The translations under genes were made by a program, and so were the position numbers. From VFMC01 sp046331225 (lineage in GTDB: Bacteria; Actinomycetota; Acidimicrobiia; Acidimicrobiales; Ilumatobacteraceae), in contig JAXLRF010000007.1 in the NCBI GenBank assembly GCA_046331225.1, positions 186,001 to 250,000 of the forward strand: DNA of 64,000 nt. The letters are read 5' to 3'. This document shows positions 36,587 to 44,615 of the stretch, piece by piece. Each line of letters starts with the position of its first letter. Positions within the stretch are counted from its first letter, which is position 1. The notes below the pieces were generated by a model. That model had not been told where the DNA came from. It saw only the letters and a program-made list of their open reading frames with translations, and did no database searches.

Positions 36587-38050
36587 ATGAGCGATGATGT
36601 CTGGCGTCGTGGTCGTCGTGATGACGACGATGACGACTTCGGTCCACCGCTGTTCGGCGACGACATGACGCGCGAGATGGACGACCCGAGCGACGGGTTG
36701 TCGTTCGGCACGGCCGACACCGGTCCGTTGCCGCACTGGACCGCGCCGCCGACGGGCGAGATGCCCTCGATGCTCACCTCGCAGCAGCCGGCGCAGCCGG
36801 GGCCGGACCCGACCGACGACCTCGACGTGTGGTCGTCGTTCTCGAACGACGCCCCGGTGTGGAGCGACGACCCGGCGCCGACGGGCGAGATGGAGGTGCC
36901 GAGCCGTTCGTACGAGCGCGGGTCGCTCGACCGGACGGGCGACCGCCCGGCGTTCGACGACGCGACCGGCGGGGTGGCCTTCGACGACACCGACGACGGG
37001 TCGGCGCCGGTGCGCCGCGGTCCGGGCCGGATCACGATCGGCACCGATCCCACCGACGACCGCATGGGTCGTCCGATGCCGAAGAAGTCGAGCCGTTCGG
37101 GTCGTGTCGACCCGACGCGCGGGCCGCGCCCGGTGCGTCCCACCACCACCGCTCCCACCCGGTCGGCCCCGGCGCCATCGGGTCGCGACATGCCGACCGC
37201 GGTGGCGGTCGGCCTGATCATCGCCGCGGCGTTCATCGGTGCGCTGCTGTTCAAGCCGTGGGCCGTGCTCGCGATCGTGGTGGCCGTGCTCGGCCTGGCC
37301 TCGGTCGAGTTCTTCGACAAGGTCACCGAGAAGGGCTACCGGCCCGCCACCGTGGCGGGCATCGTGGCCGTCGTGTGCCTGCCGCTGGCCGCCTACTGGG
37401 TGGGCGAGTCGGCGCTGCCGTTGGTGCTCGTGTTCGCGTTCGCTGCGGCGGCGCTCACGTTCGTGTCGTCGTCGGGCCTCGAGTCGAGCCCGCTGCCCAA
37501 CGCCGCGATCACCATGCTCGGCGTGGTGTGGATCGGTGTGCTCGGCTCGTTCGCCGCGCTGATCCTGTCGGCGTCCAACGTGTCGGGCGGTCTGCCGGTG
37601 GCCGACGGGTTCTTGTCGCACTCGGTGGGCACCGACACGTTGTTCCTGCTGGCGCTCGGTGTGGTGGCCAACGACGTGGGTGCGCTGTTCATCGGCTCGG
37701 CCGCCGGTCGCACCCCGCTGCGCGCCTGGATCAGCCCCAACAAGACCATCGAGGGTTTCATCGGCGGCACGATCATGACCGTGCTCGCGATGGTGGTGGT
37801 CGGCGTGGCGGGTTCGAGCAGCACCTGGAACGGCACCGGCGACTTGCTGATCCTCGGTCTCGTGATCTCGGTGACGGCGCCGCTCGGCGACCTGACCGAG
37901 AGCATGTTCAAGCGCAACCTCGACATCAAGGACTTCGGCAGCATCGTGAAGGGCCACGGCGGCGTGCTCGACCGCTTCGACGGCTTCTTGTTCACGTTGC
38001 CGGCCGTGTACTACCTGATGTTGGTGCTGGAGCCCTGGGTGACCAAGTGA
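36587..38050 (+). CDS. cdsA: phosphatidate cytidylyltransferase with long disordered N-terminal extension
   Basis: 487 aa against about 270-300 for a typical CdsA. Residues 1-200 are hydrophilic and low-complexity: an Asp run (RRGRRDDDDDDFGP), repeated TGEM motifs and Pro/Arg/Thr-rich sequence. From about residue 205 come eight or so membrane helices. The CDP-alcohol cytidylyltransferase signature is at the C-terminus: GDLTESMFKRNLDIKDFGSI then VKGHGGVLDRFDGFLF. Makes CDP-diacylglycerol for phospholipid synthesis. Position between frr and dxr is standard. Confidence 0.95.
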   Translation: MSDDVWRRGRRDDDDDDFGPPLFGDDMTREMDDPSDGLSFGTADTGPLPHWTAPPTGEMPSMLTSQQPAQPGPDPTDDLDVWSSFSNDAPVWSDDPAPTGEMEVPSRSYERGSLDRTGDRPAFDDATGGVAFDDTDDGSAPVRRGPGRITIGTDPTDDRMGRPMPKKSSRSGRVDPTRGPRPVRPTTTAPTRSAPAPSGRDMPTAVAVGLIIAAAFIGALLFKPWAVLAIVVAVLGLASVEFFDKVTEKGYRPATVAGIVAVVCLPLAAYWVGESALPLVLVFAFAAAALTFVSSSGLESSPLPNAAITMLGVVWIGVLGSFAALILSASNVSGGLPVADGFLSHSVGTDTLFLLALGVVANDVGALFIGSAAGRTPLRAWISPNKTIEGFIGGTIMTVLAMVVVGVAGSSSTWNGTGDLLILGLVISVTAPLGDLTESMFKRNLDIKDFGSIVKGHGGVLDRFDGFLFTLPAVYYLMLVLEPWVTK

Positions 38051-38086
38051 ACAGCGGCCCGACAGGCCGTTGATCCAACCCGCTGC

Positions 38087-38092
38087 CAGAAT
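38087..38092 (+). promoter_or_regulatory. -10 hexamer CAGAAT of dxr
   Basis: CAGAAT then seven bases then ATG 38100; the same box and spacing precede the PLP gene at 20780 and the CysQ-like gene at 62370. Confidence 0.45.
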
Positions 38093-38099
38093 GGGCGAC

Positions 38100-39251
38100 A
38101 TGTCCACCGTCCGCGTCGCCATCGCCGGCAGCAGCGGCAGCATCGGCACGCAGACGCTCGACGTGGTGCGGGCCGAGGCCGGCGCGTACGAGGTGGTGGC
38201 GCTCGGGGTCGGCTCGTCGGTCGACGTGTTGATCGAGCAAGCGCTCGAGTTCCGCCCGAAGGTGGTGGCCGTCGGCGACCCGGCGCAGCGGGCGCGGGTG
38301 GCCGAGGCGTTGCCGTTCGCCGAGGTGGTGGGCGATCTCACCGCGCTGGTCGAACCGGCCGACGTCGTGGTGAACGCGGTCGTCGGTTTCGCCGGGCTGC
38401 CGGTCACGGTCGAGACATTGCGTGCTGGCCGCCGCCTGGCGCTCGCGAACAAGGAGAGCCTGATCGCCGCCGGTCCGGTGGTGCAGCCGTTGCGCGGTGT
38501 GCCGGGTGCCGAGATCGTGCCGGTCGACAGCGAGCACTGCGCGGTGCACCAGTGCCTGCGCTCGTCGGTGAACGTCGACCGCGAGGTCGCTCGTGTGGTG
38601 CTCACCGCGAGCGGTGGCCCGTTCCGGGGTCGCACCGCCGACGACCTGCAGCACGTCACGGTCGACGAGGCGCTCGCGCACCCGACGTGGAAGATGGGCC
38701 CGAAGATCACGATCGACTCGTCGACGCTGATGAACAAGGGCCTCGAGGTGATCGAGGCGCACGAGCTGTTCGGCACCCCGTTCGACCGGATCGAGGTGGT
38801 GGTGCACCCGCAGAGCGTCGTGCACTCGATGGTCGAGTTCACCGACGGGTGCACGATGGCGCAGCTGTCGATGCCCGACATGCGCCTGCCGATCGGCTAT
38901 GCCCTGGCGTACCCGGCCCGCATCGGCACCCCGTTCGGCAAGATCGACTGGTCGAGCCTCGGCCGGCTCGACTTCCTGCCGCCCGACACCGGCACCTTCC
39001 GCTGCCTGTCGCTCGCCTACGCGGCCGGCCGCCAGGGCGGCACTGCGCCGGCATGGCTGAGCGCATCGAACGAAGTGGCGGTCGACGCGTTCCTGGCCGG
39101 CCGGCTGCGTTGGCCGCAGATCGCCGACGTCGCCGACGAATCGCTCCAGCGCCACGAGCCGGGCGCCGATGCAACGGTGGACGACATCGTCGCCGCGGAT
39201 GCCCGCGCCCGGCAGGTCGCCGCCCAGGTGATCGACGAACTCGCCCCCTGA
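38100..39251 (+). CDS. dxr: 1-deoxy-D-xylulose 5-phosphate reductoisomerase
   Basis: 383 aa. Second step of the MEP isoprenoid pathway, DXP to MEP with NADPH and a divalent metal. NADPH site VAIAGSSGSIGTQTLDVV; metal and substrate residues in VDSEHCAVHQCL and TASGGPFRGR; MNKGLEVIEAHELF; WLSASNEVAVDAFL. The usual target of fosmidomycin. Followed by the site-2 protease and ispG, the same order as in Mycobacterium. Confidence 0.97.
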   Translation: MSTVRVAIAGSSGSIGTQTLDVVRAEAGAYEVVALGVGSSVDVLIEQALEFRPKVVAVGDPAQRARVAEALPFAEVVGDLTALVEPADVVVNAVVGFAGLPVTVETLRAGRRLALANKESLIAAGPVVQPLRGVPGAEIVPVDSEHCAVHQCLRSSVNVDREVARVVLTASGGPFRGRTADDLQHVTVDEALAHPTWKMGPKITIDSSTLMNKGLEVIEAHELFGTPFDRIEVVVHPQSVVHSMVEFTDGCTMAQLSMPDMRLPIGYALAYPARIGTPFGKIDWSSLGRLDFLPPDTGTFRCLSLAYAAGRQGGTAPAWLSASNEVAVDAFLAGRLRWPQIADVADESLQRHEPGADATVDDIVAADARARQVAAQVIDELAP

Positions 39252-39268
39252 CCCCCATCACAGGACCC

Positions 39269-40600
39269 ATGAGCCAGACGCTTCCTCCGCCGCCGCTGCC
39301 GCCCTCGCCGCCTCCGGCCGGGTCGCGCAGCGGCGAGTCCACGTACCTGAAGTTCCGCAACGAGGTGCTCGCCGGTGGGGCGAGCGACCAGCCGGGCGCC
39401 GAGGACGACACCGCCGGCGGGCCGCGTGCCGTCGTCGGCCTGCTCGCGATCGTGGGTCTGCTCGCGCTGATCGGGCTGTGGAGCCCGTGGGCGCTGCTGT
39501 TCGTGATCGGCCTGATCATCAGCATCTTCCTGCACGAGGTCGGCCACTTCGTCACGGCCCGCTGGACGGGCATGAAGGCCACCCAGTTCTTCCTCTTCAT
39601 GGGCCCCAAGCTGTGGAGCTTCCGTCGTGGCGAGACCGAGTACGGCGTGCGCCTGCTGCCGGTCGGCGCGTTCGTGCGCATCATCGGCATGAACAACCTC
39701 GACGACGTCGAGCCCGCCGACGAGCCCCGCGCCTACCGCAACCAGAGCTACCCCCGCCGGTTGCTCGTCATCACGGCCGGCTCGATCATGCACATGCTGA
39801 TCGCGTTCAGCCTGCTGTTCGGCCTGTACGCGACCAAGGGCGTGCAGGAGGACACGGGTCGGGTGGCGATCAGCGAGGTGGTCGAGGGTGCGCCGGCCTC
39901 GGAGGCCGGGGTCGAGCCGGGCGACGTGATCCTGAGCTTCGACGGGTCGACACCCACCTCACCCGACGAGTTCGTGCAGCTCGTGCAGTCGCACGAGCCG
40001 GGCGACGTGGTGCCGGCCACCGTCGAGCGCGACGGCCAGACGGTCGACGTGACCATCGGGCTCGGCAGCAACCCCAACCAGGGCGACTCGTTCGGCAAGG
40101 CGTACGTCGGCACCCGCAGCGAGTCGGAGACCACGTGGGAACGCCAGCCCGTGCTCGAGGCGGTCACCACCGCCGGCAGCGACCTCGGCCGTGGCGCCTG
40201 GGAGTCGGTGTCGGGCGTGTTCAAGGTGCTCAACCCGGTCAACATCGTGCAGCACCTGACGGGCAGCTCGAACGACCCGGCCACCCAGCCCACCACGGTC
40301 GTCGGAGTGTCGCGCTACAGCGGCGACCTCGGCGAGCAGGCCGGGGTGGCGGGCATCATTCTGCTGCTGGCCGGCGTGAACGTCTTCGTCGGGCTGTTCA
40401 ACCTGTTCCCGATGCTGCCCTTCGACGGCGGCCACGCGGCGATCGCCACCTACGAGCGCATCCGCAGCCGGCGCGGCCGTCAGCCGTACCGGGCCGACGT
40501 GAGCAAGATGGTGCCGGTGACGATGGCGATGTTCGGTCTGCTGCTGTTCTTGATGCTGTCGGGTCTGTACCTCGACATCGTCAAGCCCATCGGCGGCTGA
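39269..40600 (+). CDS. rseP: M50 site-2 protease (RseP/Rip1 family)
   Basis: 443 aa. A Pro-rich cytoplasmic start (LPPPPLPPSPPPAG) precedes four membrane helices. Zinc motif HExxH is His89-Glu90-xx-His93 (FLHEVGHFVTA). A single PDZ domain lies between helices two and three (about 205-290, GAPASEAGVEPGDVIL). The third-ligand motif LDG reads MLPFDGGHAA near the C-terminus. Cleaves anti-sigma factors or other membrane proteins after a site-1 cut. Located between dxr and ispG, as Rip1 is in Mycobacterium. Confidence 0.93.
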   Translation: MSQTLPPPPLPPSPPPAGSRSGESTYLKFRNEVLAGGASDQPGAEDDTAGGPRAVVGLLAIVGLLALIGLWSPWALLFVIGLIISIFLHEVGHFVTARWTGMKATQFFLFMGPKLWSFRRGETEYGVRLLPVGAFVRIIGMNNLDDVEPADEPRAYRNQSYPRRLLVITAGSIMHMLIAFSLLFGLYATKGVQEDTGRVAISEVVEGAPASEAGVEPGDVILSFDGSTPTSPDEFVQLVQSHEPGDVVPATVERDGQTVDVTIGLGSNPNQGDSFGKAYVGTRSESETTWERQPVLEAVTTAGSDLGRGAWESVSGVFKVLNPVNIVQHLTGSSNDPATQPTTVVGVSRYSGDLGEQAGVAGIILLLAGVNVFVGLFNLFPMLPFDGGHAAIATYERIRSRRGRQPYRADVSKMVPVTMAMFGLLLFLMLSGLYLDIVKPIGG

Positions 40601-40607
40601 CGGCTGG

Positions 40608-40613
40608 CACACT
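40608..40613 (+). promoter_or_regulatory. -10 hexamer CACACT of ispG
   Basis: CACACT, six bases, then GTG 40620. Departs from TAnnnT at the first two positions, so weaker than the others. Confidence 0.35.
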
Positions 40614-40619
40614 GGACCC

Positions 40620-41864
40620 GTGAACGCTTCCGCAGCCCCGGCGGCCCCCTCGTTCGAGCGTCGCCGCACCCGCCAGATCCACGTCGGCAAGGTCGCCGTC
40701 GGTGGCGATGCACCGATCTCGGTGCAGTCGATGACCACCACCAAGACCGCCGACGTCGAAGGCACACTGCAACAGATCTACGCGCTGGCCGCGGCGGGCT
40801 GCGACATCGTGCGCTGCACCTGCAACGAGCAGGAGGCGGCCGAGGGGCTGGCGCAGATCGTGCCGCGGTCGCCGATCCCGGTGATCGCCGACATCCACCA
40901 CCAGTACAAGATGGCGCTCGCGGCCATGGAGGCCGGTGTGCACGGCCTGCGGCTCAACCCGGGCAACATCCGCCGGCCCGAGCACATCAAGACCGTCGCC
41001 GCCGAGGCCAAGGCCCGCAACCTGCCGATCCGCATCGGCGTCAACGGCGGGTCGCTCGACCCGGCGCTGTACGAGAAGTGGGGCGGCATCCGTCCCGAGG
41101 CGATGGTCGAGAGCGCGCTGCAGGAGATCGCCTACTTCGAAGACGTCGACTTCCACGACTACAAGATCAGCGTCAAGGCGTCGAGTGTGCCGCTGATGGT
41201 CGAGGCGTACCGGCAGCTCAGCGCGGCCACCGATGCGCCGTTGCACCTGGGCGTCACCGAGGCCGGCCCGCCGCCGGCCGGTCTGGTGAAGGCCACGGCC
41301 GGCATCGCCACGCTGCTGATGGAGGGCATCGGCGACACGATCCGCTACTCGCTCACCGCCGATCCGGTCGAGGAGGCCCGCGCGGGACGCCAGCTGCTCG
41401 AGGCGCTCGGCCTGCGCGAGCGCAAGAACGTCGACCTCATCGCCTGCCCGAGCTGTGGGCGCGCCGAGATCGACGTGATCGACGTGGCCAACCGCGCGAT
41501 GCAGGCCTTCGGTGATCGCAAGATCCCGCTGCAGGTCGCGGTCATGGGCTGCGTGGTGAACGGGCCGGGCGAGGCCCGCGAGGCCGACCTCGGCATCGCC
41601 GCCGGCAACAAGCGCGGCCACCTGTTCGTGAAGGGCCGCAACGTGGCCGTCGTGCCCGAGAGCGAGATGGTCGACGCGCTCGTCGACTGGGCCGAGTTCA
41701 TCCACGAACACGGCATCGACGCCGCGCTCGCCCGGGTCGACACCACGATCGCCGAGCGCGAGGCCGCGAAGGACCGCGACCGGCTGCTCGACGACAAGGG
41801 CCTCGACGCGAACCACGCCACCGAGAAGATCGTCGAGATCCGCAAGACCGTCAGCGGCAACTGA
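40620..41864 (+). CDS. ispG: 4-hydroxy-3-methylbut-2-en-1-yl diphosphate synthase (flavodoxin/ferredoxin)
   Basis: 414 aa, GTG start. Penultimate step of the MEP pathway, converting MEcPP to HMBPP with a [4Fe-4S] cluster. The TIM barrel shows ISVQSMTTTKTADVEGTL, IPVIADIHHQYKMAL and GLRLNPGNI. The cluster cysteines lie in IACPSCGRAEIDV and VMGCVVNGPGEAREAD. Cys39 region GCDIVRCTCNEQEA is an additional Cys-rich stretch. Confidence 0.97.
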   Translation: MNASAAPAAPSFERRRTRQIHVGKVAVGGDAPISVQSMTTTKTADVEGTLQQIYALAAAGCDIVRCTCNEQEAAEGLAQIVPRSPIPVIADIHHQYKMALAAMEAGVHGLRLNPGNIRRPEHIKTVAAEAKARNLPIRIGVNGGSLDPALYEKWGGIRPEAMVESALQEIAYFEDVDFHDYKISVKASSVPLMVEAYRQLSAATDAPLHLGVTEAGPPPAGLVKATAGIATLLMEGIGDTIRYSLTADPVEEARAGRQLLEALGLRERKNVDLIACPSCGRAEIDVIDVANRAMQAFGDRKIPLQVAVMGCVVNGPGEAREADLGIAAGNKRGHLFVKGRNVAVVPESEMVDALVDWAEFIHEHGIDAALARVDTTIAEREAAKDRDRLLDDKGLDANHATEKIVEIRKTVSGN

Positions 41865-41870
41865 TCGAAT
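41865..41870 (+). promoter_or_regulatory. -10 hexamer TCGAAT of the phosphorylase gene
   Basis: TCGAAT directly abuts the ispG stop region and is six bases before GTG 41877. Confidence 0.35.
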
Positions 41871-41876
41871 GGGCGG

Positions 41877-42647
41877 GTGACCCGCCTCGATCCCGCCGAC
41901 CTGCCGCTGCTCGAGTTCGATCCCGCCCACGAGGCGGTCATCAACCCGTCGCGTCACCGGCCGATGCTCGGCTTCCCGGAGCGGGCCGTGATGTGCTGGT
42001 TCGGCGATGTCGTGCGCAGCCGCACCGAGGGTCTCACCCCGGTCGCGCAGGTGCCGTTCGAGCACGGCGACCACGACATCTTCGTGGTCACCCATCGCGG
42101 CGTCGAGGTGGCGCTCACCAACCCGCCGGTCGGTGCGCCGGCATCGGTCGGGTCGCTCGAGGTGCTGATCGCCCGCGGCTCGACCGGCATCATCGGCTGC
42201 GGCGGTGCCGGCATCGTGCGGCCCGGGTTCGACGTCGGCCACGTGATCGTGCCGACGGGCGCGATCCGCGACGAGGGCACGAGCTACCACTACGCGGCCG
42301 CCGACGTGGCCGTGGTGCCGCATCCGCGGGCGGTGGCCGCGATCGATCAGGCGCTGAGCGATGGCGGCGTGCCCCACGACCGTGGGCTCACGTGGACGAC
42401 CGACGCGTTCTTCCGCGAGACGCACGCCAAGGTCGCCCGCCGTCGCGAGCAGGGGTGCATCACCGTCGAGATGGAGGCGTCGGCGATGTTCGCCTGTGCC
42501 GCCTTCCGCGGTGCGGCGTACGGCCAGCTGTTGTACGCGGGCGACGACGTGACCGCCGCCGAGTGGGACCATCGTGGCTGGGACGAGCAGCACACCGTGC
42601 GCGAGCACCTGCTCGACCTCGCCCTCGACGCCGCCATCCGCCTCTGA
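41877..42647 (+). CDS. nucleoside phosphorylase (uridine phosphorylase-like)
   Basis: 256 aa, GTG start. PNP/UDP phosphorylase superfamily: GSLEVLIARGSTGIIGCGGA near the centre, and VEMEASAMFACAAFRGAAYG with the ribose-binding Glu-Met-Glu toward the C-terminus. It cleaves a nucleoside with phosphate to base and ribose-1-phosphate; uridine or a purine cannot be separated by eye. It ends 14 bases before the palindromic element cluster that separates it from convergent manA. Confidence 0.8.
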   Translation: MTRLDPADLPLLEFDPAHEAVINPSRHRPMLGFPERAVMCWFGDVVRSRTEGLTPVAQVPFEHGDHDIFVVTHRGVEVALTNPPVGAPASVGSLEVLIARGSTGIIGCGGAGIVRPGFDVGHVIVPTGAIRDEGTSYHYAAADVAVVPHPRAVAAIDQALSDGGVPHDRGLTWTTDAFFRETHAKVARRREQGCITVEMEASAMFACAAFRGAAYGQLLYAGDDVTAAEWDHRGWDEQHTVREHLLDLALDAAIRL

Positions 42648-42664
42648 CGTTCGCCCGCACGTTC

Positions 42665-42716
42665 TGGGCGCCAGCCCGCCTCGCCGACCAGCGTCGGTGA
42701 GCGATCACTGGCACCC
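42665..42716 (+). repeat. 52-nt palindromic intergenic element, copy 1
   Basis: Consists of TGGGCGCC, 18 bases, GCGTCGGTGAG, 6 bases, CTGGCACCC. The same blocks with the same spacings occur at 58513-58564. Confidence 0.75.
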
Positions 42717-42738
42717 AGGTCGATCGGGAATCGGTCCC

Positions 42739-42790
42739 GGGTGCCAGTGAGTCGAGCCCAGCTGGGGATTCGTTCGAATGATGGCGCCCA
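42739..42790 (-). repeat. 52-nt palindromic intergenic element, copy 2 (inverted)
   Basis: Read on the minus strand it starts TGGGCGCC and ends CTGGCACCC, again 52 nt. The centre differs (CAGCTGGGCTC in place of GCGTCGGTGAG). It faces copy 1 head to head. Confidence 0.65.
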
Positions 42791-42812
42791 GAACATCGGG
42801 GCGGGACCGGCG

Positions 42813-43865
42813 TCAGGCCGGGCGTTCCTCCACGCGGAACACCGTCGCGATGCCGGTGAGACGGACGGTCTCGCCGGGCAGCAGCACGGCGGTCGCGCCA
42901 CGGGGCAGCACGTCGGTGGCGCCGTCGGCGCACACGAGCAGCTCGCGGCCCGTTGCCGTGTGGTCGAGCGAGCCGGCCACCTCGAGCCGCCACAGCCGGA
43001 ACGGGGTGTCGGGCGTGTCGTAGCGCCAACGGCCCGGCCCGTCCTCGACGGGGTGCACACGCGGATCGGCGATCGCGCGGATGTCGAGCACGCGCAACAA
43101 CTCGTCGACGTCGACGTGCTTCGACGTCATGCCGCCCCGCACCACGTTGTCGCTGGCCGACATGATCTCGATGCCCGCGCCCTCGAGGTAGGCGTGCAGG
43201 TTGCCGGGGCCGAGGAAGATCGCCTCGCCCGGTGCCAGGTGCACGCGGTGCATCAGCAAGGTGACGGCCACGCTGGGATCGCCCGGGTACTGCTCGGCGA
43301 GGCGGGTGACGAGTCGCGGCTCGGCGAGCACGTGACCGGCGCACGCGTCGACGATCGGTTCGAAGGCGAGCTCGCCCCGGTACAACCCCGCGACGATCGC
43401 GTCGAGCCCGTCACGCCGCAACTGCGCCGCCAGGTCGGGCATCGCGAGCTCGTCGAGCAGTGCCGCCGACGCGTGCACGGGCCGGAAGCCGCACAGCGCG
43501 TCGAACGGCGTGAGCGCACAGATCAGCTCGGGTTTGGGGGAGGGGTCGCGGTAGATGCGGGTGGGCGCGTCGAGCGCCGGCCCCTCGGCCTCCTCGCGTG
43601 CGAACCCGGCCTCGGCCTGCTCGCGGCTCGGGTGCGTCTGCAGCGACAGCGCCTCAGCGGCGGCCAACACCTTCAGCAGGTAGGGCAGCTCGCCGGTCAG
43701 GTCGGCCAGCGAGCCCGCACCGTCGACCGTGCCCGGCCCACCGCCGTGCGTGCCGAGCCACAGCTCGGCCCACGGGCGACCGTCGGCCGCGACGCCGAGC
43801 AGCGAGGGGATGAAGTCGCGATCGCCCCACGCGTAGTGCTGCACGACGCCCGACACGAACCTCAT
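42813..43865 (-). CDS. manA: mannose-6-phosphate isomerase, class I
   Basis: 350 aa. Zinc enzyme interconverting fructose-6-P and mannose-6-P for GDP-mannose and glycan synthesis. The type I signature is present: AEALSLQTHPSREQAEAGF (Zn ligands Gln and His), PKPELICALTPFDALCGF (Glu), and GNLHAYLEGAGIEIMSASDN (His). The CACAAT hexamer seven bases before ATG 43865 favours this start over the ATG nine bases upstream. Confidence 0.94.
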   Translation of the reverse strand: MRFVSGVVQHYAWGDRDFIPSLLGVAADGRPWAELWLGTHGGGPGTVDGAGSLADLTGELPYLLKVLAAAEALSLQTHPSREQAEAGFAREEAEGPALDAPTRIYRDPSPKPELICALTPFDALCGFRPVHASAALLDELAMPDLAAQLRRDGLDAIVAGLYRGELAFEPIVDACAGHVLAEPRLVTRLAEQYPGDPSVAVTLLMHRVHLAPGEAIFLGPGNLHAYLEGAGIEIMSASDNVVRGGMTSKHVDVDELLRVLDIRAIADPRVHPVEDGPGRWRYDTPDTPFRLWRLEVAGSLDHTATGRELLVCADGATDVLPRGATAVLLPGETVRLTGIATVFRVEERPA

Positions 43866-43872
43866 GCCGCCC

Positions 43873-43878
43873 ATTGTG
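43873..43878 (-). promoter_or_regulatory. -10 hexamer CACAAT of manA
   Basis: On the minus strand CACAAT is seven bases before the ATG at 43865. Confidence 0.4.
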
Positions 43879-43891
43879 GTGGACGACCGGC

Positions 43892-44551
43892 TCAGAACAG
43901 GCGCAACTCGTCGGGACGCATGCCGCGCAGCTCGTCGTAGTCGACCTCGACCACGCGATAACCGCGCGCCTCGGCCAGCACCCGCGCCTGCGGCTTCACC
44001 TGCTGGGCGACGAACACGCCGCGCACCTGGCCGAGCGAGCTGTCGAGGTGCAATCGCTCGATGTAGCGCGACAGCTGCTCGACGCCGTCGATCTCGCCGC
44101 GGCGCTTCACCTCGATGGCCACCACCTGGCCACCCTCGTCGCGGCACACCAGGTCGATCGGGCCGATCGCCGTGGGGTATTCGCGGCGCACGAGCGTGAG
44201 GCCCACCTCGATCGCGTGCGGCGATGCCGCGAGCAGCTCCTGCAGGTGGGCCTCGACCCCGTCCTTCTGCAGTCCCGGATCGTCGCCGAACTCGTGGCTC
44301 GCGTCGCTGATCACCTCGTGCAGGTTGATCGTGAGGGTCTCGCCCTTGGGGTTGGTGACGGTCCAGTGGTCGCCGTGGTCGACCAGCGTGTTGGGTGCGT
44401 TCATCCAGTTGAGCGGCTTGTAGGCGCCGCCGTCGGCATGGATGGCGACGCATCCGTCGTTCTTCACCATGATGAGGCGGACGGCTTCGGGCAGATGGGC
44501 GGTGAGCCGACCGGCGTAGTCGACCGAGCAGCGAGCGATGACCAGACGCAT
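43892..44551 (-). CDS. nucS: endonuclease NucS (non-canonical mismatch repair)
   Basis: 219 aa. Cuts both strands at mismatches; replaces MutS/MutL in most actinobacteria. The N-terminal DNA-binding domain has MRLVIARCSVDYAGRLTAHL and NWMNAPNTLVDHGDHW. The nuclease core has GPIDLVCRDEGGQVVAIEVK with the catalytic Asp, Glu and Lys, and GVEQLSRYIERL with Gln and Tyr. It normally binds the beta clamp by a short C-terminal motif; here the tail is RPDELRLF. Divergent from the LDTR gene at 44606, whose duplicated upstream segment begins 17 bases from this ATG. Confidence 0.95.
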   Translation of the reverse strand: MRLVIARCSVDYAGRLTAHLPEAVRLIMVKNDGCVAIHADGGAYKPLNWMNAPNTLVDHGDHWTVTNPKGETLTINLHEVISDASHEFGDDPGLQKDGVEAHLQELLAASPHAIEVGLTLVRREYPTAIGPIDLVCRDEGGQVVAIEVKRRGEIDGVEQLSRYIERLHLDSSLGQVRGVFVAQQVKPQARVLAEARGYRVVEVDYDELRGMRPDELRLF

Positions 44552-44567
44552 GACCCGACCACGTTAC

Positions 44568-44615
44568 GCGAGCACGCCGTCGCGAGCCCCGCTACGTTCG
44601 GATCGATGTCGAGAA
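44568..44615 (+). repeat. 48-bp direct repeat, copy A (promoter/start of LDTR paralogue 3)
   Basis: Identical to 46749-46796 except for two bases. Includes TACGTT (44593-44598), the seven-base spacer, and the first ten bases of the coding region from ATG 44606. Confidence 0.9.

Larger units (their letters stand above)
42661..42794. terminator. nested inverted-repeat structure between convergent genes
   Basis: Outer arms GTTCTGGGCGCCA (42661-42673) and TGGCGCCCAGAAC (42782-42794) are exact complements. Inner arms TCACTGGCACCC (42705-42716) and GGGTGCCAGTGA (42739-42750) are also exact. A further palindrome CCCAGCTGGG lies at 42757-42766. It fills the 165-base gap between the phosphorylase and manA and could end both transcripts. 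It is made of two inverted copies of a 52-nt element. Confidence 0.6.
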
